Assembly (NCBI RefSeq): GCF_964340395.1
Contig: NC_135565.1
Span: 3,499,142 to 3,563,141, forward strand
Direction of reading: 5' to 3'
Length of the DNA: 64,000 nucleotides
Origin: Glandiceps talaboti
Lineage: Eukaryota; Hemichordata; Enteropneusta; Spengelidae
Shown here: piece after piece, positions 44,701 to 57,700 of the stretch
Layout of the letters: the number at the start of each line of letters is the position of its first letter
Position numbering within the stretch: position 1 is the first letter of the stretch
Program-made: the position numbers and the translations under genes
The notes under the pieces: model-generated
The model's database searches: none
Told to the model about the DNA's origin: nothing
Seen by the model: the letters and a program-made list of their open reading frames with translations, nothing else

Positions 44701-47700
44701 GGTCGGCAGTGAAAATCTAGGTGGGGTGGGGTATTAAACCGAACCAAACAATTTTTTCTCTCGGCTTTATAGGGGTTGCAATGATGAGTATGCTCCCCAG
44801 GGAGTTGAGGAAGTAGAAAGGGCTGTTATGCCCCTACAGATCCAATGCCAGGGGTAATACATATAATTATGAAGTGCTTTGAGGAAAGTTAGTGTTGGAG
44901 AGTACTACATAAAAACTAACATTACTAAAACCAACACTTATGATAAATAAATTTTATTTTATAAGTTGGAACACAAGTTATCACATAATCTTTGCAAACG
45001 AAGCTTCCAGTTTTAGTGAATATTGTGTGCTAAAACAGCAAATTCACTTCTCATCTTTATTAAGACCACATCACAAAACAACATTAAAGTGGCCATATGG
45101 ATAAGGATTGAGTATTTGTTTTGGATTTTTAATTTACAAAATAATTTTATCATGGCTTCCTACTGGAAAAATGAATGGGAAACAGCATTGACCAAGTCTG
45201 TGATTGTAACTCAATACATTGCAAAAAGCTAAAGATATGTATAAAGTTTGTTATTGTATGTACAATAACAACTGTTGTACACATATATAAGGGTGACCCT
45301 ATGTTTTTAATGTTTCTCATTACTTTTTTTTAATGGCAACTATGGGTCAGTCAGTAGATTTAAAAAAAAAAAAGAAGTAAGGAAAAGGAAAATATCCTCC
45401 TGTTCATTTTTCTCTGCCTCTCCTTTTCCTCCTCTCTATCTTCTTTTTATTGGATTCCTGGTAGCAAACCCTTTCCCAGCTTCTCTACACAATTGTCACG
45501 TTTTCAGCCCCTCTACTTGAATAACTTCCATCATGAAAGAAATTCTCTGTTTTATGAACAAGTGTTGTCACCACCCCCATGACTGTAGATGGCATCGATA
45601 GTCCAGACACTTGCTAATTCTTGCCAGAGATGGCAATATCTTGCAAAATATTAAGGATAGGTGAAAATAAGAATATTTTTTTATTTTGATGTCGGAGCTG
45701 AAAATTTTGTCGGTTGGGTAATGAGAAACAGAAAAATGATAGGGTGACCCTAATCTTTTGCAATTTATTGAGTTATAAATAAGGATTTGATATATGTTGT
45801 TTCACATTGATTTTTCAAGTAAGAAGTCATTAAAATTGTTTTATAAATCAAAATCCAAAATGAACACCCCAATCCTCATCCACATGGCCAATTTAAAATG
45901 GGATTTTGAACATCATTTATTGCATTTGTAGTTCCAACTATACATGTAGTTAAATAAGCCCTTTTAGTACAAATAATGACTAAACACTCTTTCTCTTCTG
46001 TTGATATAGGTTTGCAGCATGGTGTAATAGTAGCTTCCCATCCATATGGTTTACCATTAAATGAAACCATTATGGCACAGTATCTGAAGACATTGGGATA
46101 TTCCACACATATTGTTGGCAAGGTAATTCAATATGACTGTACTGAGCTGTTAGTGCCCTGGGCGTAAACTTTCCTCAAAGCAAAAGGTATACTGTCACCC
46201 AGACGCCCCTCCCGTGCAAATGGATATAGTTCAAGCCTTATCATGCCACTCAAGGATATTACCTATTGTGTTAAGGATTAAGATCAAGATATTAATGGTT
46301 CCCATTCCTGCAGTCATTATGTATCCTCTATCCTGACTATCCAGTTTATTACTTCCCAGTCATACAATTTGCATCATAAACTTGCATCTCCTCTTCCACC
46401 TTATGTGAATGCTTCTACCTCCATACCTTATATATCCCCATACTTACACTGCATACCTCCTGGCCACTCCACCCTGACTTATGAGGTGTCCCAACTGTTT
46501 GATATATTACATGTATCTAACAGATATTTATTTGAATTTAAGCAACAGGGAGTATTAAATGTGAATTTTCCACAGTGCAGTTTCATGGATCATCTCAATA
46601 TTCTATCCATTTCTTTCTATATCTACAATTATATTTTATTATTCTGTGCTTTATTTGATTTAAAAGCTACTGTAAATCCTGCAAGTTTAAAGTTTATCCA
46701 TATTTTCTTATTGTTGTCTCAGGAACACTTTCTACTACTCCTCTCATTGTGATAGTGAGATTTTTTGATGCATACACGACAGATAATTTCATATAGTGGT
46801 TTGCCGTTTGTTCTGTCCTCCAGCCAATGTGATTCATTATCTCTTGGGTATAGTAGCACCGTTTAGAGATGTGGTAATAACACACACAGTTATAATACTG
46901 TATGGTGTTTTGCCATTATCTAGGTTTCAATTCTTGAGGGTATGATTTTAGCCAATGATACACATTTATACAACCTGTGTCGATAACGGCTTCTTTTCTA
47001 CTTGCCTTGTGGGATTGGTTTGTCAGAAGAGATATCCTGAGACCAATTGTTTTTTCAATGTATTGTTACAAAGTGTTAATTGAGCAGTCAGATGTCTTTG
47101 CATCTCTTGATTGTGAACAAGTTAATCTCTGCACCTCTTGGTCTTTCCAAATGTGTGATTAAATATTATTCTTGGGAAGTGAAGGATTTTCTGCATTTTT
47201 AGCCGATCCAGATCATTGGCTCTGTCAGCAGTAAAGAATTCTACTTTGAAAAATGTCAGGTCTCTTGTGTAGGTATGTATAGCGTGGTTGAGGGCGCTGA
47301 AGTCATCTTCTGTAAAATATGGACGAAAACCATCACCATCTTTGTCAAAAACAGTGTCTTTGTTTGCTTGGCTGTTACATGTGCCTAAAATTAATTTACT
47401 TGTTCTTCAGCTATCTTTTGAACATATGGTTGGACCGTGATGGAGTTAGCAATTGTTAGCAAGGTAATTCAATATAACTGTATTGAGCTAATAGTGCCCT
47501 GGGTGCTTTCATTGTAAACTTTCTATTTCAGTGGCATCTTGGTTATTTTGCCTGGGAGTACACTCCTTTATACCGTGGTTTTGACTCACACTATGGTTAC
47601 TACAATGGGGAAGAAGACTATTATATACATGCAGCTGAAGGGAATGGGGTAAGTGGACAAGCAAAAAAAGAAATACACATCGGTACAAATATTAAATTGT

Positions 47701-48691
47701 ATTAGTCCAAGCCAAAGTAAAAGGAAATAGTAACATTCATGATCACCAACTTTATATCTTCGAGGTATTTCTCTAACTTTCTGTTTTTTGCTGGATGTGG
47801 AATCCAACTGGATTTCATTTGAATGGATGTACTCTTGTTTGTAAATGTCGCATGATGACACTTTTCGAATGCTTACATCGTACAACAACTGTTTCCTGTT
47901 TGGCTGTTTTGGTGTTGGAATGAACTTTGCATTGTAAACATTATCCGAGCGCCATTGGTCTATGTGAATCGGGTCAGCTGTCCCTGTGCCGTTACACTGC
48001 AGTTGGATATGGGTGATACGGGGCAAGTGTTGGATCTGAGCCAGGGTTAACTTATCGCCAAACATTGCCAGCTGTGAACATTTTAAACAGATGACAATGA
48101 TACATTTAAGAATTGAAAATATTTAGTATCGCTAGATGTTATTTGTTTGACCTTTAACGGTTATTTTTTGTGTATTTCCGAGCTCTCAAATTAAATCTCA
48201 TCAATTCTGTGTCAATCCTTTCACTCCTGCTACATACTTACTAGGGGACCCTTGGTGTTGGGCCCTAGTGGTAAACAACAGCACAAGAATTGACAGTAAG
48301 ATATATACCAGGGACTGGTAATAACAAAATGCTATTTTGAAATTAGGTGAAAAGAAAAACAATAATTGTTTGTTGCCGATACTATGGCCTTAGAAAATAG
48401 GGTAGTTGTGTTGGGATTTTATTTTATTTTTTTAATTGTTTATATTTTTGAACAATATTGTCATATTGCCCCCCCCCCCCCCCCCCAAAAAAAAAATGTC
48501 AGTTATTGAAAGTTTGATGAGATATATTCAGACATTGCTAGGGAAAGAAAGGAAAGAAAACATGTGCATGAAGGTCAAAAAGACAGAATTTCTTACCTTT
48601 TTTTGATGTGATTATGTCAGTCTGGTCATCAGAAACACATATTTTTAGCATAACTGAATTGATAAGGTTCAGTAGTGCTATAGGCATGGCA

Positions 48692-48776
<85 letters not shown>

Positions 48777-51700
48777 GCTGGACCGATTGCTTTGATATTT
48801 GGTGGACATGTTACTTCAGTGTCTAGTTGGAAAATTGTTCAAATGGAAATGATTGCATCAGAGATGTGGGTTTTGAGTAAAAAAAAATGTGATTTTTGGT
48901 CAAAAAACTTAAACTCCAAAACTACTGGGCAGATTGGCATGAAATTTGGTGGGAACATTTTTAGGGGCGAGTAAATTAAAATTTGTGGATGACATGTTGA
49001 TTCCATCAGCAATATGCAAATTAAGGCTAAAAATGTGTCTTTTGGTCAAAAACCTATAATTCCAAAACTACTCAGCAGATTAGGCTGAAATTTAACAGGG
49101 ATGTATCTGTTGGTGTATAGATGAAGAAATATTAAACATTTAATGATCTCATCAGTAATACGCAAATTAGGTGTGAAAATGTGAATTTTGGTCAAAAATT
49201 TATCTCAAAAAGTACTTGGTCAATGAGATTGAAACTTGGTGAAATGCTTCTGGAAGTGTTATTCTGCAGATTTTCTTCAAAATATTTTGACACAATTGGC
49301 CCTAGCAACCTTGACCACGCCCTTAGCAACAACCAAATGGCAGTATATTTTGGTCAAATAAGAACATGATCATCTGATAGGCAAGTGAGTAAACATTCAA
49401 AAAATGTATGTAAATTAGCCTAGCAACAATACCACGCCCATAGCAACAGCCAAATAGTCACATATATTGCGAAGATAACAGGAATTAAAAGACAAATGAA
49501 TAAACATTCAAAAAATGTATGCAAATATATCTAGCAACATGACCACGCCCATAGCAACAGCCAAATGATCATGTATATATCGCAAAGATAGCAACATGGT
49601 TGGATAGGCAACTGGATTGTCATTCCGCAAATGAACACCTATTGTTAACATGGACTAGCATATGACTAAACATTTTTAAGAATTGTACAGTTGTGCTACA
49701 ACATCATTGGCGTGTTTTTTTTTATTTGGCCTTAGCTAGCTACATAAGAACTAGTGTATGATAATTCACTTTGATTCTTATTTTTTCCAGAACTATATTG
49801 GTTTAGATTTCCGTGATGATAAAAATCTTATGCGATCAGCATTTGGTGAATACAGCACTGAACTGTTCACTGCAAGGGCTGAAAAAATTATACAAAGCCA
49901 TAATCCTGACAAGGTAATGTATGTATGTATGAATGTGTATAGAGTCATCATGGTGTAAAAATATAGGCATGAGTGGATGACTTGGAATCAGCAACTCACC
50001 AGTTCAATCCTCACCATTGCCATTTTTCTGAATAACTAACGTCCTTGGGCAAAATTTGAAACACAACCATGTCCCAGTCAACCAAGCTGTAGAACTGGGG
50101 ACCTGGTAGGATAGATGTTACTATGTGAAGGCTTTTATCCTAAGTGCGTTATAGAGACTTCCCAGTGTTAAGTCACAATTCTTTGATAGAATAACAAGCT
50201 TCAACTTCAATGGGTTTTTTTTTCTACAGCCTTTATTCTTGTATTTACCTTACCAAGCAGTACATAGTGCCAACCGTAAAGTCCCCCTACAAGCTCCTTA
50301 CAAGTACACCAGTAGATTCCCTTACATACAGGATGAAAAGAGAAGAACATTTGCAGGTAAGAGAACAAATGTTGAATATTTGTAGGAAAGAAAACACATA
50401 CACACATATACATGTACATACTTGTACAATGCCCTACTGTAAGAATACACAATGTATAAATGCCTTGATATAGAACATACATGTGCATATTCATTTTCGT
50501 CGTGATACAATCCGATATGGCTGCCTGACAGCTATTTTGTTGGCGCAGTTTTCATGTCCAAAACCATAACTCAGACATGCTTGAACAGGACCACCCCCGC
50601 CCCCGTACCCGACCCATCCTTTATTGTTGAATGGTTTATTCCATCACATCATCTTGAAGAGTAGGCATGTCCCATGTCCAACGAGGAGACACAACATATC
50701 TAAGTCTGTTTGATTTAGGTTCACAAGTGTTGTTGTGTGATCAGAGTAGTGATATCAAGAAAATGACAACATAAACTGCCAGTTCCTTAAAACCCAATCA
50801 TAGCGGGGACTGTCATTCTCAATGACTTGTTATATAATAATAGCAGATGAGAGAACACAATAAAATAAAATACTTTGATCATGATGTAAAACATTTTAAT
50901 TATTTTGTAGGTTAGAGAAAAGACAATTAATAGAATGCTAGTCGGCAAGAGAGCACATATTATACCGTAATATGAACTGAAAGTGATCCCAGAAGCCAGT
51001 TTCTCAAAATAATTGCTGAATTATCAAAATGATTCAATTCTAATTCTAATGCATTCTGTGTACTATAAAATAATGTTTTTACTATTAGGAATGGTATCTG
51101 CATTAGACGATGGGATCGGTAATGTCACCCAGGCTTTGCATGATACTGGTCTATACAACAATTCTGTCATTATCTTCACAACTGATAATGGAGGACCTGC
51201 TGCTGGCTTTGACAGGAATTATGCTTCGAACTGGCCATTAAGAGGAATCAAACACACATTATGGGAAGGAGGTGTTAGAGGTGCTGGTTTTGTTCATAGC
51301 CCACTGCTGGAAAAACCTGAAAGGATATCTCGTGACCTGATCCATGTCTGTGATTGGCTTCCTACTCTGTATCATCTTGCTGGTGGAAAAGCATCTGATT
51401 TGCCAACAAACTTGGATGGATTTAATGTATGGGATACCCTATCTAGGTAGTACTAATTCAGTTTTTAGTTAAAAGTTTTATCCAAAATTTTAAGAACGAC
51501 ACTCATCACTGTTGTTTGTGTATGATTGTTTGACAGTAATAGTCCGTCTTTGTGATTGGTTGATGGCAATAGTCTGTCTTTGTGATTGGTTGATGGCAAT
51601 AGTCTGTCTTTGTGATTGGTTGATGGCAATAGTCTGTCTTTGTGATTGGTTGATGGCAATAGTCTGTCTTTGTGATTGGTTGATGGAAATAGTCTGTCTT

Positions 51701-54700
51701 TGTGATTGGTTGATGGAAATAGTCTGTCTTTGTGATTGGTTGATGGAAATAGTCTGTCTAAAGTTTGTGATTGGTTGATGGCAATAGTCTGTCGTTGTGA
51801 TTGGTTGATGGCAATAGTCCATCTTTGTGATTGGTTGATGGCAATAGTCTGTCTTTGTGATTGGTTGATGGCAATAGTCCATCTTTGTGATTGGTTGATG
51901 GCAATAGTCTGTCTTTGTGATTGGTTGATGGCAATAGTCCATCTTTGTGATTGGCTGATGGCAATAGTCCATCTTTGTGATTGGCTGATGGCAATAGTCC
52001 ATCTTTGTGATTTGTTGATGGCAATAGTCTGTCTTTGTGATTGGTTGATGGCAATAGTCTGTCTTTGTGGTTGGTTGATGGCAATAGTCTGTCTAAAGTT
52101 TGTAATTGGTTGATGGCAATAGTCTGTCTTTGTAATTGGTTGATGGCAATAGTCTGTCTAAAGTTTGTAATTGGTTGATGGCAATAGTCTGTCTTTGTGA
52201 TTGGTTGATGGCAATAGTCTGTCTAAAGTTTGTAATTGGTTGATGGCAATAGTCTGTCTTTGTGGTTGGTTGATGGCAATAGTCTGTCTTTGTGATTGGT
52301 TGATGGCAATAGTCTGTCTTTGTGATTGGTTGATGGCAATAGTCTGTCTAAAGTTTGTAATTGGTTGATGGCAATAGTCTGTCTTTGTGATTGGTCGATC
52401 GCAATAGTCTGTCTTTGTGATTGGTTGATGGCAATAGTCTGTCTTTGTGATTGGTTGATGGCAATAGTCTGTCTTTGTGATTGGTTGATGGCAATAGTCT
52501 GTCTTTGTGATTGGTTGATGGCAGTAGTCTGTCTTTGTGATTGGTTGATGGCAATAGTCCATCTTTGTGATTGGTTGATGGCAATAGTCTGTCTTTGTGA
52601 TTGGCTGATGGCAATAGTCCATCTTTGTGATTTGTTGATGGCAATAGTCTGTCTTTGTGATTGGTTGATGGCAATAGTCTGTCTTTGTGGTTGGTTGATG
52701 GCAATAGTCTGTCTAAAGTTTGTAATTGGTTGATGGCAATAGTCTGTCTTTGTAATTGGTTGATGGCAATAGTCTGTCTAAAGTTTGTAATTGGTTGATG
52801 GCAATAGTCTGTCTTTGTGATTGGTTGATGGCAATAGTCTGTCTTTGTGGTTGGTTGATGGCAATAGTCTGTCTTTGTGATTGGTTGATGGCAATAGTCT
52901 GTCTTTGTGATTGGTTGATGGCAATAGTCTGTCTTTGTGATTGGTTGATGGCAATAGTCTGTCTTTGTGATTGGTTGATGGAAATAGTCTGTCTTTGTGA
53001 TTGGTTGATGGAAATAGTCTGTCTTTGTGATTGGTTGATGGAAATAGTCTGTCTAAAGTTTGTGATTGGTTGATGGCAATAGTCTGTCGTTGTGATTAGT
53101 TGATGGCAATAGTCCATCTTTGTGATTGGTTGATGGCAATAGTCTGTCTTTGTGATTGGTTGATGGCAATAGTCCATCTTTGTGATTGGTTGATGGCAAT
53201 AGTCTGTCTTTGTGATTGGTTGATGGCAATAGTCCATCTTTGTGATTGGCTGATGGCAATAGTCCATCTTTGTGATTGGCTGATGGCAATAGTCCATCTT
53301 TGTGATTTGTTGATGGCAATAGTCTGTCTTTGTGATTGGTTGATGGCAATAGTCTGTCTAAAGTTTGTAATTGGTTGATGGCAATAGTCTGTCTTTGTGG
53401 TTGGTTGATGGCAATAGTCTGTCTAAAGTTTGTAATTGGTTGATGGCAATAGTCTGTCTTTGTGATTGGTTGATGGCAATAGTCTGTCTAAAGTTTGTAA
53501 TTGGTTGATGGCAATAGTCTGTCTTTGTGGTTGGTTGATGGCAATAGTCTGTCTTTGTGATTGGTTGATGGCAATAGTCTGTCTTTGTGATTGGTTGATG
53601 GCAATAGTCTGTCTAAAGTTTGTAATTGGTTGATGGCAATAGTCTGTCTTTGTGATTGGTCGATCGCAATAGTCTGTCTTTGTGATTGGTTGATGGCAAT
53701 AGTCTGTCTTTGTGATTGGTTGATGGCAATAGTCTGTCTTTGTGATTGGTTGATGGCAATAGTCTGTCTTTGTGATTGGTTGATGGCAGTAGTCTGTCTT
53801 TGTGATTGGTTGATGGCAATAGTCCATCTTTGTGATTGGTTGATGGCAATAGTCTGTCTTTGTGATTGGCTGATGGCAATAGTCCATCTTTGTGATTTGT
53901 TGATGGCAATAGTCTGTCTTTGTGATTGGTTGATGGCAATAGTCTGTCTTTGTGGTTGGTTGATGGCAATAGTCTGTCTAAAGTTTGTAATTGGTTGATG
54001 GCAATAGTCTGTCTTTGTAATTGGTTGATGGCAATAGTCTGTCTAAAGTTTGTAATTGGTTGATGGCAATAGTCTGTCTTTGTGATTGGTTGATGGCAAT
54101 AGTCTGTCTAAAGTTTGTAATTGGTTGATGGCAATAGTCTGTCTTTGTGGTTGGTTGATGGCAATAGTCTGTCTTTGTGATTGGTTGATGGCAATAGTCT
54201 GTCTTTGTGATTGGTTGATGGCAATAGTCTGTCTAAAGTTTGTAATTGGTTGATGGCAATAGTCTGTCTTTGTGATTGGTCGATCGCAATAGTCTGTCTT
54301 TGTGATTGGTTGATGGCAATAGTCTGTCTTTGTGATTGGTTGATGGCAATAGTCTGTCTTTGTGATTGGTTGATGGCAATAGTCTGTCTTTGTGATTGGT
54401 TGATGGCAGTAGTCTGTCTTTGTGATTGGTTGATGGCAATAGTCCATCTTTGTGATTGGTTGATGGCAATAGTCTGTCTTTGTGATTGGTTGATGGCAAT
54501 AGTCCATCTTTGTGATTGGCTGATGGCAATAGTCCATCTTTGTGATTGGCTGATGGCAATAGTCCATCTTTGTGATTTGTTGATGGCAATAGTCTGTCTT
54601 TGTGATTGGTTGATGGCAATAGTCTGTCTTTGTTATTGGTTGATGGCAGTAGTCTGTCTTTGTGATTGGCTGATGGCAATAGTCTGTCTTTGTGATTGGT

Positions 54701-57700
54701 TGATGGCAATAGTCTGTCTTTGTGATTGGCTGATGGCAATAGTCTGTCTTTGTGATTGGTTGATGGCAATAGTCTGTCTTTGTGATTGGTTGATGGCAAT
54801 AGTCCATCTTTGTGATTGGTTGATGGCAGTAGTCCGTCTTTGTGATTGGTTGACAGCAATAGTCTGTCTTTGTGATTGGTTGACAGTAATAGTCCATCTT
54901 TGTGATTGGTTGATGGTAGTAGTCTGTCTTTGTGATTGGTTGACGGCAATAGTCTGTCTCTGCAAACTATACTTTAGCAAATAATTAAGGTGTGACTGAG
55001 GGTCACAAATGAGGACTAGCCAAGATAAAGAAGTGTTAAAATAAATTTATGACTATATATATAACATCGATAAAAGTACATATGATAGAGGTCCAAAGGC
55101 TGCTTTGCATCATGGTGTTGACACGTTCAATTATGTTTGTGTATTGTTGATATGTGAGAAATCTTAAACCTGCACTGGCTGCAACTCAGGATATTTTTTT
55201 CATCAAATCATCAAAGATATATATTCACTAAAACGTGGTCAATACTTATAAAAAAGACATGATGTATGTTGATTAGGGGGTCAATATTATCTGTAGGTAG
55301 TGTAGTGGCAACTTTAAATCTTGAGCAAACGCTATGTTTTGAAGCAGCTTTCACCATGTTAAAATTGTATCATTTTTCAATTAGACAACCACAATATATT
55401 CACTGAAAATCAATAAGACATTGTACATATTAACCAGTGGTCAATATTATCTATAATTGTACAGAAGGAAGTTGAAAAACGTGGACGCCGTTGAAGGTGC
55501 TGATTTTAATTGGGTGCAGATCCAAAACTCAATTTGATTAATAAGTTATTGCGTATACAGCTATAAAAATATCTTTATCTACAGGTGGTGCACTGCTGTT
55601 CACTGTGTACAGTATTATCAGTAAGTTCTTATACTTAACAAGGCATTTTTTCATGTTTATTTTAATACAGTGGTAAAAAATCACCGAGAGTTGAAATTCT
55701 TCACAACATTGATCCTTTTGAAGGCAGTGCTGCTCTCAGATCTGGTGACTTTAAATTGATTATGGGAGAAGAACTGAATGGCAAATGGGATGGATGGTAT
55801 AAACCAGAGGAATACACCTCAGATTATAGTAAGGATGATTTACTAGATAAATGTACCATCAAATTAATATACTAGTCATTTCTTGCATTGTGGATTTGCA
55901 TATTATTGGTACTTGGCAAACACTTCATACAAAATATTATTGCATACATGTATGCAAAAGAGTATGTGACCATTCCATGTGTGCAAAGTCATTTGTCAAC
56001 AAAATGTGTTGTTTCTTTTAAACGCATATAGTAAGACAACCCAATGCAAATAATCAATGGTAGCAATATGTACTGTTATTACACCTAAACGTTCTTACAC
56101 AAGTTGTCATTGGTCAGAATAGAATCACATGACCTTCTTTAAATAGACTATTGCTAGTGCAGTGATATTGCCTGCGAGTGCAGACACTATTGCCCACTGG
56201 AGGTACTTTGACCATTGCGCATTTTTCTGCACATCAAACAATTATGTTTTCTAATGTTGCATGCTTGAGATAACAACGTCACTACAGTGAAAAACACAAA
56301 CTTATTTGTTGCAGAAGTCAAATAAATAAACTTACAAATGACATGTAAGGTGACCTGACCTCCTACAAATATTGTCACATCTGTATTCAATGGTAATCTA
56401 GAAGTACTATTTGCAAAATAATACAACATGAAAAGGAAACTTTTTTATCAATGATGAATGGTGATGAATGGTGATTGGACATTTGATTGATCGGATAAAT
56501 GATTGAACAGTGTAATAAAATTAATAACATGTGTTCAGGTAATTTCACAAGTCGATGCCTGCCCTCAAGCTGGCATTCTTTAACAAAATTTCAAAACTTT
56601 TTGTAAGAATACCAACCCTTGTGGAGGCATTTAGTTGTGATACTGCCCTCATTGTCCTGTGCTATTATTGAATTAAACCATCAATGACATTAATATCAGT
56701 TAGATTTGTTGTGCTGTAACAATATTGTATTTCAATTACATGTTTTCATTTTTGTTTTGTTCAAAATCTAGTATTTGGGTGCAGTGATAAAGATGAAGGT
56801 GTAGATATGTGTACCTATTATACAAAATACAACATAAGTATCGATACAGGTGATCTATTCAATCAACTTATGGTAGTATCTGATTTTAATCATTACTGCA
56901 GGTACTGAACTATTGATGTGCTATTTTTCTTCCCTTGACTCACTGAGTCAGATGTTGTCTTCCTTTACTCTTTGCCTTTCCTCATTGGTCTCACTGTATT
57001 TATTTTCACAGCTACTGGGAATAATACATCCTATGATCCAAGGGCTGCAGTTGTCAACTGTGGTGTAAAACCAGCCAATGCTTCAACAAATTGTAAACCC
57101 ACAAAGAAACCTTGTCTTTATAACGTAATAGATGACCCATGTGAATTTTACAACCTAGCTGATCAATACCCAGGTAAACTAATAATGTTATGTTTCCATA
57201 GCAACAAAGTTCAAATCATACATGGAGAATGTTTTTAAATAGTTATACAACCAAAGTCAAATTGACTTGAGTTTGAATAAAAGGACAAGTCCAAGTCTGG
57301 TTAAAACTTCTGCTTTATTTGAATCCTGACATTTCAACCGTGCACAGACAGTCTTTTTCAAGGGCTAAAACACAAAAAGTATGAAGTAAGGAATAAGAAT
57401 ACAGGAAATGAACTAAAAGCTAAAGTGAATCCAATGAACTTTGTAAAAACAAAAACTAAAATGGTAAGAGTAAAAGAACAGTAAAAATTGTCTACCCACA
57501 TTGACTGTCTTTCCTAACATATTTCAAAAAATAAATGTAAGCCACTAGCAGTGAAATGAAAGATGAATTTCAATATAATTTTATTCATCATTTTAACCTT
57601 TGAAGAAACTTGCAACAGATATTGATCATACAGAGATATGATAGTTCTTAATGAAATTTAGTGCTGTCAATTGCTCATTTGCATAATAAAGAACTTTGGC

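Noticed and set aside
46369-46752. 127-residue frame in sulfatase intron 3
   Set aside because: No ATG at its beginning, intron-like AT-rich composition, and it lies inside the expanded intron.
47586-47740. C-terminal part of the antisense frame in exon and intron 4
   Set aside because: Overlaps sulfatase exon 4 antisense and turns into hydrophobic intron-like sequence; only the 47740-48069 part looks coding.
51490-54984. Very long open frames on both strands (DYCHQPITK and CDWLMAIV repeats)
   Set aside because: The 30-base period is a multiple of three, so a unit without stops stays open for ever in several frames. The array lies inside a sulfatase intron, and both strands are open at once.
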